64,000 bases of DNA from JAGQKC01 sp965223675 (GTDB taxonomy: Bacteria; Nitrospirota; Nitrospiria; Nitrospirales; UBA8639). The stretch lies in the NCBI GenBank assembly GCA_965223675.1, contig OZ245013.1, forward strand, positions 2,914,001 through 2,978,000, written 5' to 3'. Each line of letters starts with the position of its first letter. The first letter of the stretch is position 1. A program made the position numbers and the translations under genes. Shown in pieces: positions 16,775 through 25,826 of the stretch. The notes under the pieces are model-generated. The model did no database searches. It was not told the DNA's origin and saw nothing but the letters and a program-made list of their open reading frames with translations.

Positions 16775-17227
16775 ATGAACAAGTTTCCCCAGAAAGTCAC
16801 GTATGCGATTTTCGCCACTGTGGAGCTAGGACTTCGGTACGGCTCGTCACCAGTCCAAGCCAAGTCTATAGCCCACAACCAATCTATTCCGGCACGATTT
16901 ATCGAACATGTTCTTAGCGCCCTCAAACAGGCTGGTCTCGTTACGAGCCTTCGGGGTGCCCAAGGTGGCTATATCTTAAGCAAAGAGCCGGAAGAGACAA
17001 CTCTCAATGAAATTATTCAAGCCATGAATGGCTCGACACCCCTATCCCTGAATGGTTCGACAAATGGTCATAGAGAGACACCCAGAACTCATGACATATT
17101 GCTATCCGGAATCTGGCAACAATTGCAGGAAGCCGAACTTGCAATTCTACAGTCGATCTCGTTACAAGCTTTAGTGGAGCAATACAAAAAACTCGAAGAA
17201 AAACGAGCCTTGATGTACCATATTTGA
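16775..17227 (+). CDS. Rrf2-family transcriptional regulator without cluster cysteines
   Basis: This 150-residue winged-helix repressor starts MNKFPQKVTYAIFATVELG and shows the Rrf2 core: a recognition helix near IPARFIEHVLSALKQAG, then LVTSLRGAQGGYILSKEPEE. It contains no cysteine, so unlike IscR or NsrR it cannot hold a [2Fe-2S] cluster. In this it resembles the CymR type, which controls cysteine metabolism in Firmicutes through protein partners. It sits 116 bases upstream of the sulfate-assimilation operon in the same direction. The inference is that it senses sulfur status and represses itself and perhaps the operon. Confidence 0.85.
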   Translation: MNKFPQKVTYAIFATVELGLRYGSSPVQAKSIAHNQSIPARFIEHVLSALKQAGLVTSLRGAQGGYILSKEPEETTLNEIIQAMNGSTPLSLNGSTNGHRETPRTHDILLSGIWQQLQEAELAILQSISLQALVEQYKKLEEKRALMYHI

Positions 17228-17343
17228 TTCGCATTCAATCACAAACCCAAAGCAAGAGTTTTTCTTATGCCGTCGACTGACAAAACGTTTTTCTATAAAT
17301 TTCTCCATATTTTAAGGATACGTGCGGCCATTGGAGGTTTGCT

Positions 17344-19836
17344 ATGAACACTGCGCCAACCACTAGACCTGAGATCAAGACAGCCCCAATTCCTCAGGAA
17401 ATCATAGAAGAAATCGAAACATTTGAGGACGAAGTCAAACGACTCCAAAACGGCGAAACACCGGTGGAGATGTTTAAACCCTTTCGTCTGCAATTTGGTA
17501 TTTATGGGCAACGCCAACCGGATGTCCAAATGGTGCGGATCAAGATTCCTTTTGGTGGGCTCACAGCCAATCAACTCCGTCGAATCGCTGAACTGGCTGA
17601 TACCTACGCCACTGGTGTAGGTCACGTAACCACTCGTCAAGATATTCAACTCCATTTCGCTCCGTTACCTCACGTTGGCACCATCATGCGAAAACTTGCA
17701 GAAGTCGGAGTGACAACCCGTGAGGCCTGCGCCAATACCGTTCGTAATGTGACCGCCTGTGCCTTGGCAGGGGTCTGCCCGGGAGAGGTCTTTGACGTCA
17801 CCCCCTACGCAAACACCGTAGCCCAACACCTGTTGCGCAATCCGCTCACACAAAGTCTTCCTCGCAAATTTAAAATTGCGTTTTCTGGATGTCAGTCAGA
17901 CTGTGCATTGACCCCGATTCATGATGTCGGACTCCTGGCGGCCAGAAATGATCAAGGCACGATTGGGTTTAAAATGGTCGTGGGCGGCGGTCTTGGTTCA
18001 ACACCTCGCGTGGCGAAGTTGCTTCGCGAATTCGTCCCGATGGAAGAGTTGATTCCATCGATTGAAGCTTGCATCAAAGTTTTCGATAATCTGGGTAATC
18101 GAAAAAATCGCAGTAAAGCCCGCATGAAATTCGTGATCGACAAACTCGGCTTTGAGGAATTCAAGAGACAGTGGCAAGAAGCCTATGACACATTGCTGAA
18201 ATCGAGCGGGACAACAACGGAGTTAAACCTCTTGGGATACCAAGATGAGGCTCCATTAATCATGCCGACGAGGTCAGGCAATGGAGCTCCCTCGAATGGA
18301 AATGGAAACGGCAATGGCTCTAACGGCTCGACTGGCTCTCAGTCGAGCTTTGACGTGTGGCGAAAGACGAATGTGATCGGACAACGCCAATCAGGATTTC
18401 TCGCGGCTGTCGTGAAATTGCCTTCTGGGGACATGACGACAGAGCAAATGTATGCCCTTGCCGATTTTGCTGAAACCTATGCTAATGGCAACATTCGAAC
18501 AACGATTAGTCAAAATATGATCATTCGGTGGATTCCCGAAACCCGTATCCGAGAACTTTATGAGGCCTTACGGTCTCAAGGTCTGGCAGCGCCAGGGGCC
18601 GAAGGTGTAGAAGATATCGTTGCCTGCCCTGGGACGGATACGTGTGGCTTAGGCATTACTTCTTCCAAAGGCTTGGCACGTGCGCTGTCGGAATTATTTC
18701 CAGCCGGAGAAACACCAAAAGACTTAAAAGGCGTCGATGTCAAAATTAGTGGCTGTCATAATTCCTGTGCCCAACATCATATCGCCACCATTGGGCTGCA
18801 TGGTGTGGGCAAACGCATTGGCGACCACATTGCGCCCGTGTATGAACTCCATCTCGGTGGACAGGTCAATGGCACGGCAAAGATCGCTCAATTGATAGTG
18901 AAGGTGCCGGCAAAGAATGTCCCAGCCGCTATTGAGCATTTATTGGACTACTATCGTAAAGAGCGTGAAGATGGAGAAAGCCTACAAGTTTTTATCGCTC
19001 GGCAGGGGAAGGCAAAACTCAAAGAACAGTTGATACCGCATACCTTTCTTCCGTCCTTTGCTGAAAACTCGGAATACTATTTCGATTGGGAAGCTGATGA
19101 AGAGTTCTCAGTTGAAGATCTTGGCCCAGGTGAATGTGCTGGTGGAGCGTTAGAAATGATCGATAACCGCATGCTTGAGGCTGAACAAGAACTGTACCAT
19201 GCTCGGATTCTAGCGGAAAAACACCAGTATGGAATCGCGATTAATAAAGCCTACCGAGCCGTGATTGCTGGGGCTAAAGCCATTTTAGTCACCGAGGGAA
19301 CAGACCCCAACACCGATGCGGATACTTTGGCTGAATTTGACCGGCTTGTCACTTCAAAAGGCCTGATGCCAGAACCGTATCACAATCTCACTGCTCATCT
19401 GAATGATCTGGGCTCCCAAGACACCTCGCCCGCATTCCTGAAAAGTAACCTCGACTTTGCACGAGGTTTCGTGGAAGCATGCCGGACCGCCACCGACGAA
19501 ATTGGACAGGACCTGAAACTCGCTCCCGGCGAAATGGGCAAGACTCAATCGACAGGCAAGGGCAAGGCGACAGATTCACCAGCTGACGCCACCACGCAAG
19601 AAGCTTCCGTCTACGACTTGCGCGGGGTGATGTGTCCTATGAATTACGTGAAAACGAAATTAAAAATGGAAATGATGGATGACGGAGAACAACTCGAAGT
19701 CTGGCTGGACGCTGGCGATCCCATCAAAAATGTTCCAATGAGCCTTCGTAATGACGGCCACAAGATTCTAGCGGAAGAAGCGCTTGATGCTGACCAGCAG
19801 CACTATAAGATCTTGGTAGAAAAAGTTGAGGCGTAG
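17344..19836 (+). CDS. Siroheme sulfite/nitrite reductase fused to a helical domain and a TusA domain
   Basis: This 830-residue protein has two siroheme-reductase repeats. The first carries the cluster cysteines C139-x5-C145 and C183-x3-C187, the second C428-x5-C434 (ACPGTDTCG) and C471-x3-C475 (SGCHNSCAQH). Ordinary assimilatory reductases keep all four cysteines only in the second half, so the doubled motif is unusual. A Gly/Asn/Ser-rich linker (about 315-332) joins the halves. Residues of about 600-735 are helical and HEPN-like in pattern. Residues of about 755-830 form a TusA-like sulfurtransferase domain with its Cys-Pro motif at C764-P765 (RGVMCPMNY). It is first in the sulfate operon with cysH 8 bases on, arguing for sulfite over nitrite as substrate. 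AGGAGG-like sequence precedes the ATG. Confidence 0.88.
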   Translation: MNTAPTTRPEIKTAPIPQEIIEEIETFEDEVKRLQNGETPVEMFKPFRLQFGIYGQRQPDVQMVRIKIPFGGLTANQLRRIAELADTYATGVGHVTTRQDIQLHFAPLPHVGTIMRKLAEVGVTTREACANTVRNVTACALAGVCPGEVFDVTPYANTVAQHLLRNPLTQSLPRKFKIAFSGCQSDCALTPIHDVGLLAARNDQGTIGFKMVVGGGLGSTPRVAKLLREFVPMEELIPSIEACIKVFDNLGNRKNRSKARMKFVIDKLGFEEFKRQWQEAYDTLLKSSGTTTELNLLGYQDEAPLIMPTRSGNGAPSNGNGNGNGSNGSTGSQSSFDVWRKTNVIGQRQSGFLAAVVKLPSGDMTTEQMYALADFAETYANGNIRTTISQNMIIRWIPETRIRELYEALRSQGLAAPGAEGVEDIVACPGTDTCGLGITSSKGLARALSELFPAGETPKDLKGVDVKISGCHNSCAQHHIATIGLHGVGKRIGDHIAPVYELHLGGQVNGTAKIAQLIVKVPAKNVPAAIEHLLDYYRKEREDGESLQVFIARQGKAKLKEQLIPHTFLPSFAENSEYYFDWEADEEFSVEDLGPGECAGGALEMIDNRMLEAEQELYHARILAEKHQYGIAINKAYRAVIAGAKAILVTEGTDPNTDADTLAEFDRLVTSKGLMPEPYHNLTAHLNDLGSQDTSPAFLKSNLDFARGFVEACRTATDEIGQDLKLAPGEMGKTQSTGKGKATDSPADATTQEASVYDLRGVMCPMNYVKTKLKMEMMDDGEQLEVWLDAGDPIKNVPMSLRNDGHKILAEEALDADQQHYKILVEKVEA

Positions 19837-19844
19837 ACCACGCG

Positions 19845-20579
19845 ATGATTCCCAAAACAGATACTCGACCCGATGCCGAAGCGCTAAAAAGCCTTAATGA
19901 TAAGGTAGAGAGCCAGTCTCCTCAAGAAATTCTTTCTTATGCGTTTGCCGAGTATTCCCCTCATATCATTCTCGCCTGCAGTTTTGGTGCAGAAGACGTG
20001 GTTTTGGCAGATATGATGTTTCGCAATTATCCATATGCCCGCCTCTTCTATTTGGATACGGATTTTTTGTTCCCAGAAACCCTCCAGGTCCGTGACCAAA
20101 TCATCGCCAAATATCAACTCAACGCTGATCAGGTTATCCAAATGAAATCCTTGTACACGCCTCAAGAACAGGCCAAGAAATATGGAGAAGCATTGTGGTC
20201 TCAACAACCTGATCAATGTTGCCATCATCGAAAAATTGAACCCCTTGAACGGATACTCAAACACTACACAGCGTGGATTACGGGAATCCGTCGTGAACAA
20301 TCACCCACTCGAGCCAACGCGCAGATTGTTGAATGGGATGAAAAGTTTCAGTTGGTGAAATTGAATCCCCTCGCGACTTGGTCGTGGGAACAGGTGTGGA
20401 CCTATATTCATGCGAATGAAGTTCCCTATAACTCCCTGCACGAACAACATTATCCGAGTATCGGATGCACACATTGCACAGCTCCAGTGATGCCAGGTGA
20501 TGACGCACGATCTGGTCGTTGGAAAAACTTCACCAAAACCGAATGCGGACTGCATCCGTCAAAGACGGAAAACGGATGA
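19845..20579 (+). CDS. cysH: Adenylyl-sulfate (APS) reductase, CysH family
   Basis: This 244-residue protein of the PAPS/APS reductase family reduces the activated sulfate to sulfite using thioredoxin or glutathione. It has the nucleotide loop region ACSFGAEDVVLADM and the product-binding segment ITGIRREQSPTRA. The C-C pair at 125-126 (QCCHHRK) and C208-x2-C211 (GCTHC) form the CC...CxxC set that binds a [4Fe-4S] cluster in APS-specific enzymes and is missing from PAPS-specific ones such as E. coli CysH. This predicts APS as substrate. The C-terminus keeps the catalytic-Cys region ECGLH. It lies in the sir-cysH-trpD2-cysD-cysN run. Confidence 0.92.
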   Translation: MIPKTDTRPDAEALKSLNDKVESQSPQEILSYAFAEYSPHIILACSFGAEDVVLADMMFRNYPYARLFYLDTDFLFPETLQVRDQIIAKYQLNADQVIQMKSLYTPQEQAKKYGEALWSQQPDQCCHHRKIEPLERILKHYTAWITGIRREQSPTRANAQIVEWDEKFQLVKLNPLATWSWEQVWTYIHANEVPYNSLHEQHYPSIGCTHCTAPVMPGDDARSGRWKNFTKTECGLHPSKTENG

Positions 20580-20684
20580 GATAACGTCGCTCGTTGTTCG
20601 TGAATCGTCGCTCGTGGAGACAAGATCGGAACTTTTTTCATAAACGAGATACGAGATACTAGCAACGAAATACGGAATTTTTGA
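20580..20684. repeat. TCG-rich degenerate intergenic repeat, site 1
   Basis: This spacer is built of short permutations of CGCTCGTTGTTCGT on one side and ACGAGATACGAGATAC on the other, which are partly complementary. Similar sequence lies at 25170-25262 and 51030-51126. It has no gene. The two blocks could fold on each other in RNA. Confidence 0.55.
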
Positions 20685-21764
20685 ATGCAATCATTTATCG
20701 CCAAAGTGGGTAAAGGTCACAAACGAACCAAGGATTTAACCTGGGATGAAGCCAAGGAAGCTATGCGTATGATTATTGAATCGCAAGCGACTCCTGGTCA
20801 GATCGGGGCTTTCCTTATGGCCATGCGAATTAAAACCGAATCCATCACAGAACTAGCCTCATTCACAGCCGCCGCGAGACAATATGTTCCCCCCCTTAAG
20901 ATTGAGACACCTTCAGAAATTGTGGATGTCCCAATGTATGGTGAAAAACATGACACCTGTCATGCGATTGTGGCCTCGGTCCTTATTGCCACGGCAGCCG
21001 GCGCCTCAATCTTCATGCATGGGACAAGTAACACTGCCGCGGCTTCAACCGTGCCAGGAATTCTCAAGCATCTTGGGATTCCGACGACACAACCTGTACA
21101 ACAGTTGACCCAGTTTCAACTCGCCTATCTTGAACTCGAAACCTATCATCCTCCATTGGCCAAACTTCTTGATCTTCGTCAAGAGTTTGGTGTGCAAAAT
21201 CTTGCCCATCAAGTGGCGAGAATGTTGAATCCTTCCCGAGCATCATCACAAGTTATTGGCATTGCTCATCCTCCCTATTTGGACAAAATGATTGAGGCTC
21301 TCCATATGCTTGGCACTTCACGAGCGATGGTGCTTCAAGGTGTGGAAGGGATTCCGGAATTGTCGATTTCAACGGCAACCCCCGTCCGCGAGCTGAGGAA
21401 TGGCCATATGACCCGACTCATGATTCGACCACAGGATATTGGATTTTCCTTTGGATCATTTCATGCCATGGGTCACTCCACATTGCCCCAAGGCCCAGGC
21501 GCAACAATCCCGGAGCGAGATGCCAACCTTGTTGTTCAATTTCTGCAGAACAAGATTCGAGGAGATTACCGTGCATGGGTCATCCTCAACGCAGCTTTGC
21601 TGCTCTATGCTGCAGGCAAAGCCTCATCACTTATGCAAGCCACACCCCTCGCTGAGCATGCGCTGGATTCAGGGTTAGCACTAAAAAAACTCAACGCTCT
21701 TTCTATACAATCAACTACTGAGTCGGAAAGTTTTGATCTCCCAAAGGAAACGATCTCCGCATGA
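20685..21764 (+). CDS. Anthranilate phosphoribosyltransferase-like protein (TrpD2/YbiB type)
   Basis: This 359-residue protein has the nucleoside/anthranilate phosphoribosyltransferase fold: a helical N-domain (DEAKEAMRMIIESQATPGQIGAFLMAMRIKTESITEL) and a central alpha/beta domain with YGEKHDTCHAIVA and MHGTSNTAAASTVPGIL. The canonical TrpD glycine loop (GTGGD) is not present, and no other tryptophan gene lies nearby, so true TrpD activity is unlikely. TrpD2/YbiB homologues bind nucleic acid in some species. It is placed inside the sulfate operon and its stop overlaps cysD by four bases. The positional link to sulfur metabolism is inference. Its role is unknown. Confidence 0.8.
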   Translation: MQSFIAKVGKGHKRTKDLTWDEAKEAMRMIIESQATPGQIGAFLMAMRIKTESITELASFTAAARQYVPPLKIETPSEIVDVPMYGEKHDTCHAIVASVLIATAAGASIFMHGTSNTAAASTVPGILKHLGIPTTQPVQQLTQFQLAYLELETYHPPLAKLLDLRQEFGVQNLAHQVARMLNPSRASSQVIGIAHPPYLDKMIEALHMLGTSRAMVLQGVEGIPELSISTATPVRELRNGHMTRLMIRPQDIGFSFGSFHAMGHSTLPQGPGATIPERDANLVVQFLQNKIRGDYRAWVILNAALLLYAAGKASSLMQATPLAEHALDSGLALKKLNALSIQSTTESESFDLPKETISA

Positions 21765-22561
21765 AACATCTTCGCCAACTTGAGGATCAGAGTGTATTTA
21801 TTCTTCGTGAAGCGTACAAAAATTTTGACAATCTTGGAATGCTCTGGTCCATGGGGAAAGACTCCACCGTCCTCCTCTGGCTAGCCCGAAAAGCGTTTTT
21901 TGGGCATGTGCCCTTTCCTTTGCTCCATGTCGACACCAGCTATAAAATTCCAGAAATGATCGAATACCGAGATCGTCTGGCCCGAGAATGGCGCCTCAAT
22001 TTAGTCGTTGGACAAAATAAAAAAGCCCTAGCAGAGGGCATGAATCATACGAAGGGCCGCATGGAATGCTGCACGGCGTTAAAAACAGAAGGCTTAAGGC
22101 TCTTACTGGAAGAGGGGGGATACACCGGGATCATTCTTGGCGTGCGATCAGACGAAGATAGCACACGAGCCAAGGAACGATACTTTTCTCCGCGCGATAA
22201 AAACAATGACTGGGATTTTCGTGATCAACCGCCGGAATTGTGGGATCAATATAAAATTTCTTTCCCACCTGGCACGCACATTCGTATTCATCCTCTTTTA
22301 GATTGGACGGAAATCAACATTTGGGAATATATCAAACTGGAAAATATACCATTTTTGGACAACCTGTATTTGGATCAAGGCACTGGCCAGCGATATCGCA
22401 GTTTGGGGTGCGAACCCTGCACCTTCCCGATGAAATCCACGGCCCAAACAGTGGATGAAGTGATTATCGAGTTGCGTAACAGCAAAGTGGCTGAACGTGC
22501 CGGTCGCGCCCAAGACGAAGGCCGAGGCATGGAACAGTTGCGAAAAGACGGATATATGTGA
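21761..22561 (+). CDS. cysD: Sulfate adenylyltransferase subunit 2
   Basis: This 266-residue catalytic subunit of ATP sulfurylase makes APS from sulfate and ATP, with GTP hydrolysis by CysN pulling the reaction. It has the PP-loop MLWSMGKDSTVLLWLARKAF, the HVDTSYKIPEM segment, GVRSDEDSTRAKER and the C-terminal region LGCEPCTFPMKSTA. It is shorter than the E. coli enzyme (302) but all core motifs are present. The start overlaps the upstream TrpD2-like gene by four bases (ATGA), and cysN starts three bases after its stop, so translation is coupled through the set. Confidence 0.95.
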   Translation: MKHLRQLEDQSVFILREAYKNFDNLGMLWSMGKDSTVLLWLARKAFFGHVPFPLLHVDTSYKIPEMIEYRDRLAREWRLNLVVGQNKKALAEGMNHTKGRMECCTALKTEGLRLLLEEGGYTGIILGVRSDEDSTRAKERYFSPRDKNNDWDFRDQPPELWDQYKISFPPGTHIRIHPLLDWTEINIWEYIKLENIPFLDNLYLDQGTGQRYRSLGCEPCTFPMKSTAQTVDEVIIELRNSKVAERAGRAQDEGRGMEQLRKDGYM

Positions 22562-22564
22562 AGG

Positions 22565-24427
22565 ATGCCAATGACCACTTCTCATGCAAATACCAAGTCA
22601 AGTGAAGCCTCTATTAAAGAAACCATGAATATCGTGATCGTCGGCCATGTCGATCATGGTAAATCTACATTATTAGGAAGATTATACGCGGATACCGGAA
22701 CCTTGCCAGTTGGAAAAATTGAGAAGATTCAGGACATTTGCAGAAAACAAGGAAAGGAATTTGAATATGCGTTTCTGTTTGATGCGTTTTTAGAAGAACA
22801 ACAACAAGGGATTACCATCGACACCGCTCGAACGTTCTTTTCGTGGGGGAGTCGGCAATACATTATTATCGACGCACCTGGTCATAAAGAATTTCTCAAG
22901 AACATGGTGTCTGGAGCCGCTAGAGCTGAGGCAGCACTTCTGATCATTGATGCGTTGGAAGGTGTCAAAGATCAATCCAAACGCCACGGCCTTTTGCTTT
23001 CGATGCTCGGCGTCAAACAAGTCACGGTGGTCGTGAACAAAATGGATTTGGTTGGTTATCGTGAGGATGTGTTCAGAGGGATTGAAAAAGAGTATCGCGA
23101 GTTTCTTTCACAGCTCAACGTCACCCCACAGTACGTCATTCCCGCTAGCGCGAAGCAGGGAATTAATATCACCACGAATGCATCAGAGACGCCGTGGTAT
23201 ACGGGACCGACCGTCTTGGACTCGCTTTCACACTTCACACTCGACACAGCAGAAACTGAACAGCCACTCCGTTTCCCTATCCAGGACGTCTATAAATTTG
23301 ACGCGCGGCGTATTCTCGTCGGAAGAATCACCGCCGGACAACTCAAGATCGGCGACCGTCTCGTCTTTGCCCCTTCGAATAAGTCCGCCGCCATCCAAAC
23401 GATTGAAGCATTCAATATTGATCCTCCCCCTACACAAGCCGTAGCCGGACAGTCCGTCGGCATCACCTTGGATGAACAAATTTTTGTCGAGCGTGGACAA
23501 ATTGCCGCTCATGATGACAATGGCCCATTAGTCTCGACCAGCTTCAGAGCTAACATCTTTTGGCTTGGACAACGCTCTTTGGAGAAACAGCGAACGTATA
23601 TGCTACGACTGGCTACTAGGGAAGTGCCCTGCGAAGTTTCAGTGATTCATCGTATCGTGAATGCGAATGATTTAAATGACCGGCAAACGTCAACAACTGT
23701 TCAACGGAACGAAGTCGCAGATTTGACTCTGCGCACGAAAGCTCCTCTGGCATTTGATACCTACACGACCTCTGAAGACACAGGACGTTTCGTTCTCGTT
23801 GATGAGTATGACGTATCGGGTGGCGGAATCATCACGGAAATGGTTCAAGACGAACAGGAAGGACTACGAACTGAAGCACGAGAACGTGATTCAGCCTGGG
23901 TGAAAGGAGAGATCGGACCGGAAGAGCGCGCACAACATTACGGACATCGAGCCGCCGTGGTTTTATTTACAGGTCCCGACACGACAGCAAAAGCGTTTTT
24001 GGCTCGTAAACTCGAAGCAGTGCTCGTGGCTGAAGGTCGACATGCCTATCTACTTGATGCTGAAAATCTTCGTCGCGGGCTCGATGCCGACATCGGTGAA
24101 ACCAATGCCAACGAAGCCGTCCGTCGGTATGGTGAGGTCGCGAGGCTCCTCACAGATACTGGGCTTATTGTGCTCTCAACCACCAATCCCTTTTCGTTGC
24201 CGGCCGGGACTGTGGCTCAGGCCATCCAAACCCTTGTGAATCCTACTCCAGTTGTCACTATCTATATGTCGAAAGAACGGGAAAGCCTACTTCCGGATGC
24301 CACGCTCACGTTTCTTGGGCCAGAAGACTTTAATGAACAGACTCGACAGATCATCGAGACACTCAAAGAAAAAGGCATACTGGCAGAAGCTGTGGGCTCT
24401 CAACCCGCATTCCAATTTTCGATATAG
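22565..24427 (+). CDS. cysN: Sulfate adenylyltransferase subunit 1 (CysN) with a degenerate APS-kinase domain
   Basis: This 620-residue protein is a translation-factor-like GTPase fused to an APS-kinase-like C-domain, the NodQ/CysNC layout. The GTPase half has IVGHVDHGKSTLLGRL, DAPGHKEFLKNM and VNKMDL, followed by two EF-Tu-like beta domains to about residue 425. The C-domain (about 460-610) keeps the fold pattern DAENLRRGLDADIGE, but its P-loop at 470-477 reads GPDTTAKA. The second glycine and the final Ser/Thr of GxxxxGK[ST] are replaced, so phosphorylation of APS is unlikely. This agrees with an APS-type CysH upstream. The domain may be structural or regulatory. Confidence 0.93.
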   Translation: MPMTTSHANTKSSEASIKETMNIVIVGHVDHGKSTLLGRLYADTGTLPVGKIEKIQDICRKQGKEFEYAFLFDAFLEEQQQGITIDTARTFFSWGSRQYIIIDAPGHKEFLKNMVSGAARAEAALLIIDALEGVKDQSKRHGLLLSMLGVKQVTVVVNKMDLVGYREDVFRGIEKEYREFLSQLNVTPQYVIPASAKQGINITTNASETPWYTGPTVLDSLSHFTLDTAETEQPLRFPIQDVYKFDARRILVGRITAGQLKIGDRLVFAPSNKSAAIQTIEAFNIDPPPTQAVAGQSVGITLDEQIFVERGQIAAHDDNGPLVSTSFRANIFWLGQRSLEKQRTYMLRLATREVPCEVSVIHRIVNANDLNDRQTSTTVQRNEVADLTLRTKAPLAFDTYTTSEDTGRFVLVDEYDVSGGGIITEMVQDEQEGLRTEARERDSAWVKGEIGPEERAQHYGHRAAVVLFTGPDTTAKAFLARKLEAVLVAEGRHAYLLDAENLRRGLDADIGETNANEAVRRYGEVARLLTDTGLIVLSTTNPFSLPAGTVAQAIQTLVNPTPVVTIYMSKERESLLPDATLTFLGPEDFNEQTRQIIETLKEKGILAEAVGSQPAFQFSI

Positions 24428-24599
24428 GTCACGCTGTTTCAGCCCTCAAATCTCCACGGCTGCTCGTTTCACAGTTGCAAGAATCCCTGCACTTCTTCAT
24501 CATAGCTTTATTGATCCTTGTCTCCGATCTCTGTAGACTTTTGCGGATCATGACGACAAAAACAGATTATTGGACACACCTGGGGGTAGGAGTTGAAGA

Positions 24600-25169
24600 A
24601 TGGATAAAGTTAGCGATTATATTTTTGTGACAAACGTGATTCCACAAGACGTTTGCTACGGAGTCCTCAAAGAAATCAGGGAAAAAAGATGGGAGAAACA
24701 TACCTGGTATGAGTATGCCAAGAATAGTTATGAATCGAAAGAGCAAAAAGAATTAGATGTCCTGCCCGCAACACAAGAACTCCACGATACCTTAGGCCAA
24801 TTTATTTTTGAATCTCTTCAGCAATATATGCTCAAGTATGTTCAACAGGAAGATGAACGCATTAAGGGCTTCGTGAAAACGTTTACGCCCATACGATTTA
24901 ATCGTTACGGCATTGGCACCATCATGAGAAAACATTATGATCATATTCATTCGATCTTCGATGGACAGCGAAAAGGTATCCCGACTCTCTCGCTACTAGG
25001 CGTATTAAATGATGACTACGAAGGTGGAGAATTTGTTTTTTCGGACACACATACCGTCCCCTTGAAAGCCGGAGATATCATGGTGTTTCCGTCCAACTTT
25101 ATGTACCCACATGAAGTGAAAGAAGTGACGAAGGGCGAACGGTTTACCTTTGTGTCCTGGGCATTCTAA
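24600..25169 (+). CDS. 2-oxoglutarate/Fe(II)-dependent oxygenase, prolyl-4-hydroxylase-like
   Basis: This 189-residue protein has the P4Hc-type double-stranded beta-helix. The iron ligands can be placed at H112-x-D114 (KHYDHIH) and H171 (MYPHEV), with R181 (KGERF) as the 2-oxoglutarate carboxylate binder. GVLNDDYEGGEFVF and LKAGDIMVFPS are the typical core strands. Family members hydroxylate proteins or small molecules, and the substrate is not inferable. It follows the sulfate operon by about 170 bases on the same strand but looks functionally separate. Confidence 0.85.
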   Translation: MDKVSDYIFVTNVIPQDVCYGVLKEIREKRWEKHTWYEYAKNSYESKEQKELDVLPATQELHDTLGQFIFESLQQYMLKYVQQEDERIKGFVKTFTPIRFNRYGIGTIMRKHYDHIHSIFDGQRKGIPTLSLLGVLNDDYEGGEFVFSDTHTVPLKAGDIMVFPSNFMYPHEVKEVTKGERFTFVSWAF

Positions 25170-25262
25170 GTTCGCTCGTTGCTCGTTGTTCGTCGCTAGC
25201 ATCTCGTTTCCCATTCCCATATTCTGTCCGCCGTTTTTCGTTTATCGTCTCACGTTTTCCGT
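25170..25262. repeat. TCG-rich degenerate intergenic repeat, site 2
   Basis: The spacer opens GTTCGCTCGTTGCTCGTTGT and continues with TCGTCGCTAGCATCTCG and CGTTTATCGTCTCACG. It belongs to the same family as the spacers at 20580-20684 and 51030-51126. It sits between two convergent genes and has no coding function. Confidence 0.55.
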
Positions 25263-25273
25263 CCTGCGATTCC

Positions 25274-25594
25274 TTAAGACGTCGCTGTTAATTTCAGCCC
25301 AGCAATTCCCCCTATAATCGCAGCAATACTCAGTAGCCGCACAACATCACGAGGTTCATTGAACCATACCATCCCCACGATCACTGTGCCCGCAGCACCA
25401 ATCCCCGTCCATATGGCATAAGCCGTCCCCATTGGTATGGTACGTAGCGCAAAAGAAATGCACACCATGCTGATTCCCATGGCCACGACGGTTCCCACAC
25501 TCGGCCATAAACGGGTAAATCCGTCAGTAAATTTCAAACTCACGGCCCATACGATTTCAAAAGCTCCCGCAATCAGTAAATAGACCCATGCCAT
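25274..25594 (-). CDS. sugE: Small multidrug resistance family transporter, Gdx/SugE type
   Basis: This 106-residue protein has four transmembrane helices and the SMR signatures: the membrane Glu in GAFEIVWAVSLK (E13), GTAYAIWTGIGAAGT in helix 3, and IAAIIGGIAGLKL in helix 4. The WAVSLK pattern and the GTAYA(I/V)WTGIGA run match the SugE/Gdx clade, which exports guanidinium rather than the broader drugs of EmrE. An AGGAGTGG site precedes the ATG. Single-gene SMR proteins of this clade form antiparallel dimers. I looked for a guanidine riboswitch upstream and did not recognise one. Confidence 0.87.
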   Translation of the reverse strand: MAWVYLLIAGAFEIVWAVSLKFTDGFTRLWPSVGTVVAMGISMVCISFALRTIPMGTAYAIWTGIGAAGTVIVGMVWFNEPRDVVRLLSIAAIIGGIAGLKLTATS

Positions 25595-25790
25595 AATGCC
25601 ACTCCTCGGGTTGATTCAAGGTCATTATTGGTTATCTCTATATCAACGAATATGCTAACTTCCCTTTCTGGCAAAAGCAGAAATGGTGAGCTATAGTAAA
25701 GGGAAGAGATCGTTTTGCCAATTATAGCGAAACCAATTATGGTCTGGCCGAACAATTTTGACCGACACAGCGCAGTCATAGACTCGCAAC

Positions 25791-25818
25791 CTTGGAAAAT
25801 CACTGGCATGGCTATAAC
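25791..25818 (+). promoter_or_regulatory. Probable tmRNA promoter
   Basis: CTTGGA (25791-25796) and TATAAC (25813-25818) are 16 bases apart, and the mature tmRNA 5' end begins nine bases after the -10 box. The -10 match is good and the -35 match weak. Confidence 0.5.
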
Positions 25819-25826
25819 ACACACAA

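Noticed and set aside
25595..25790. A guanidine riboswitch upstream of the SugE-type gene
   Set aside because: I could not recognise the ykkC, mini-ykkC or ykkC-III conserved blocks. A TTCCCTTT/AAAGGGAA pair is present but not specific.
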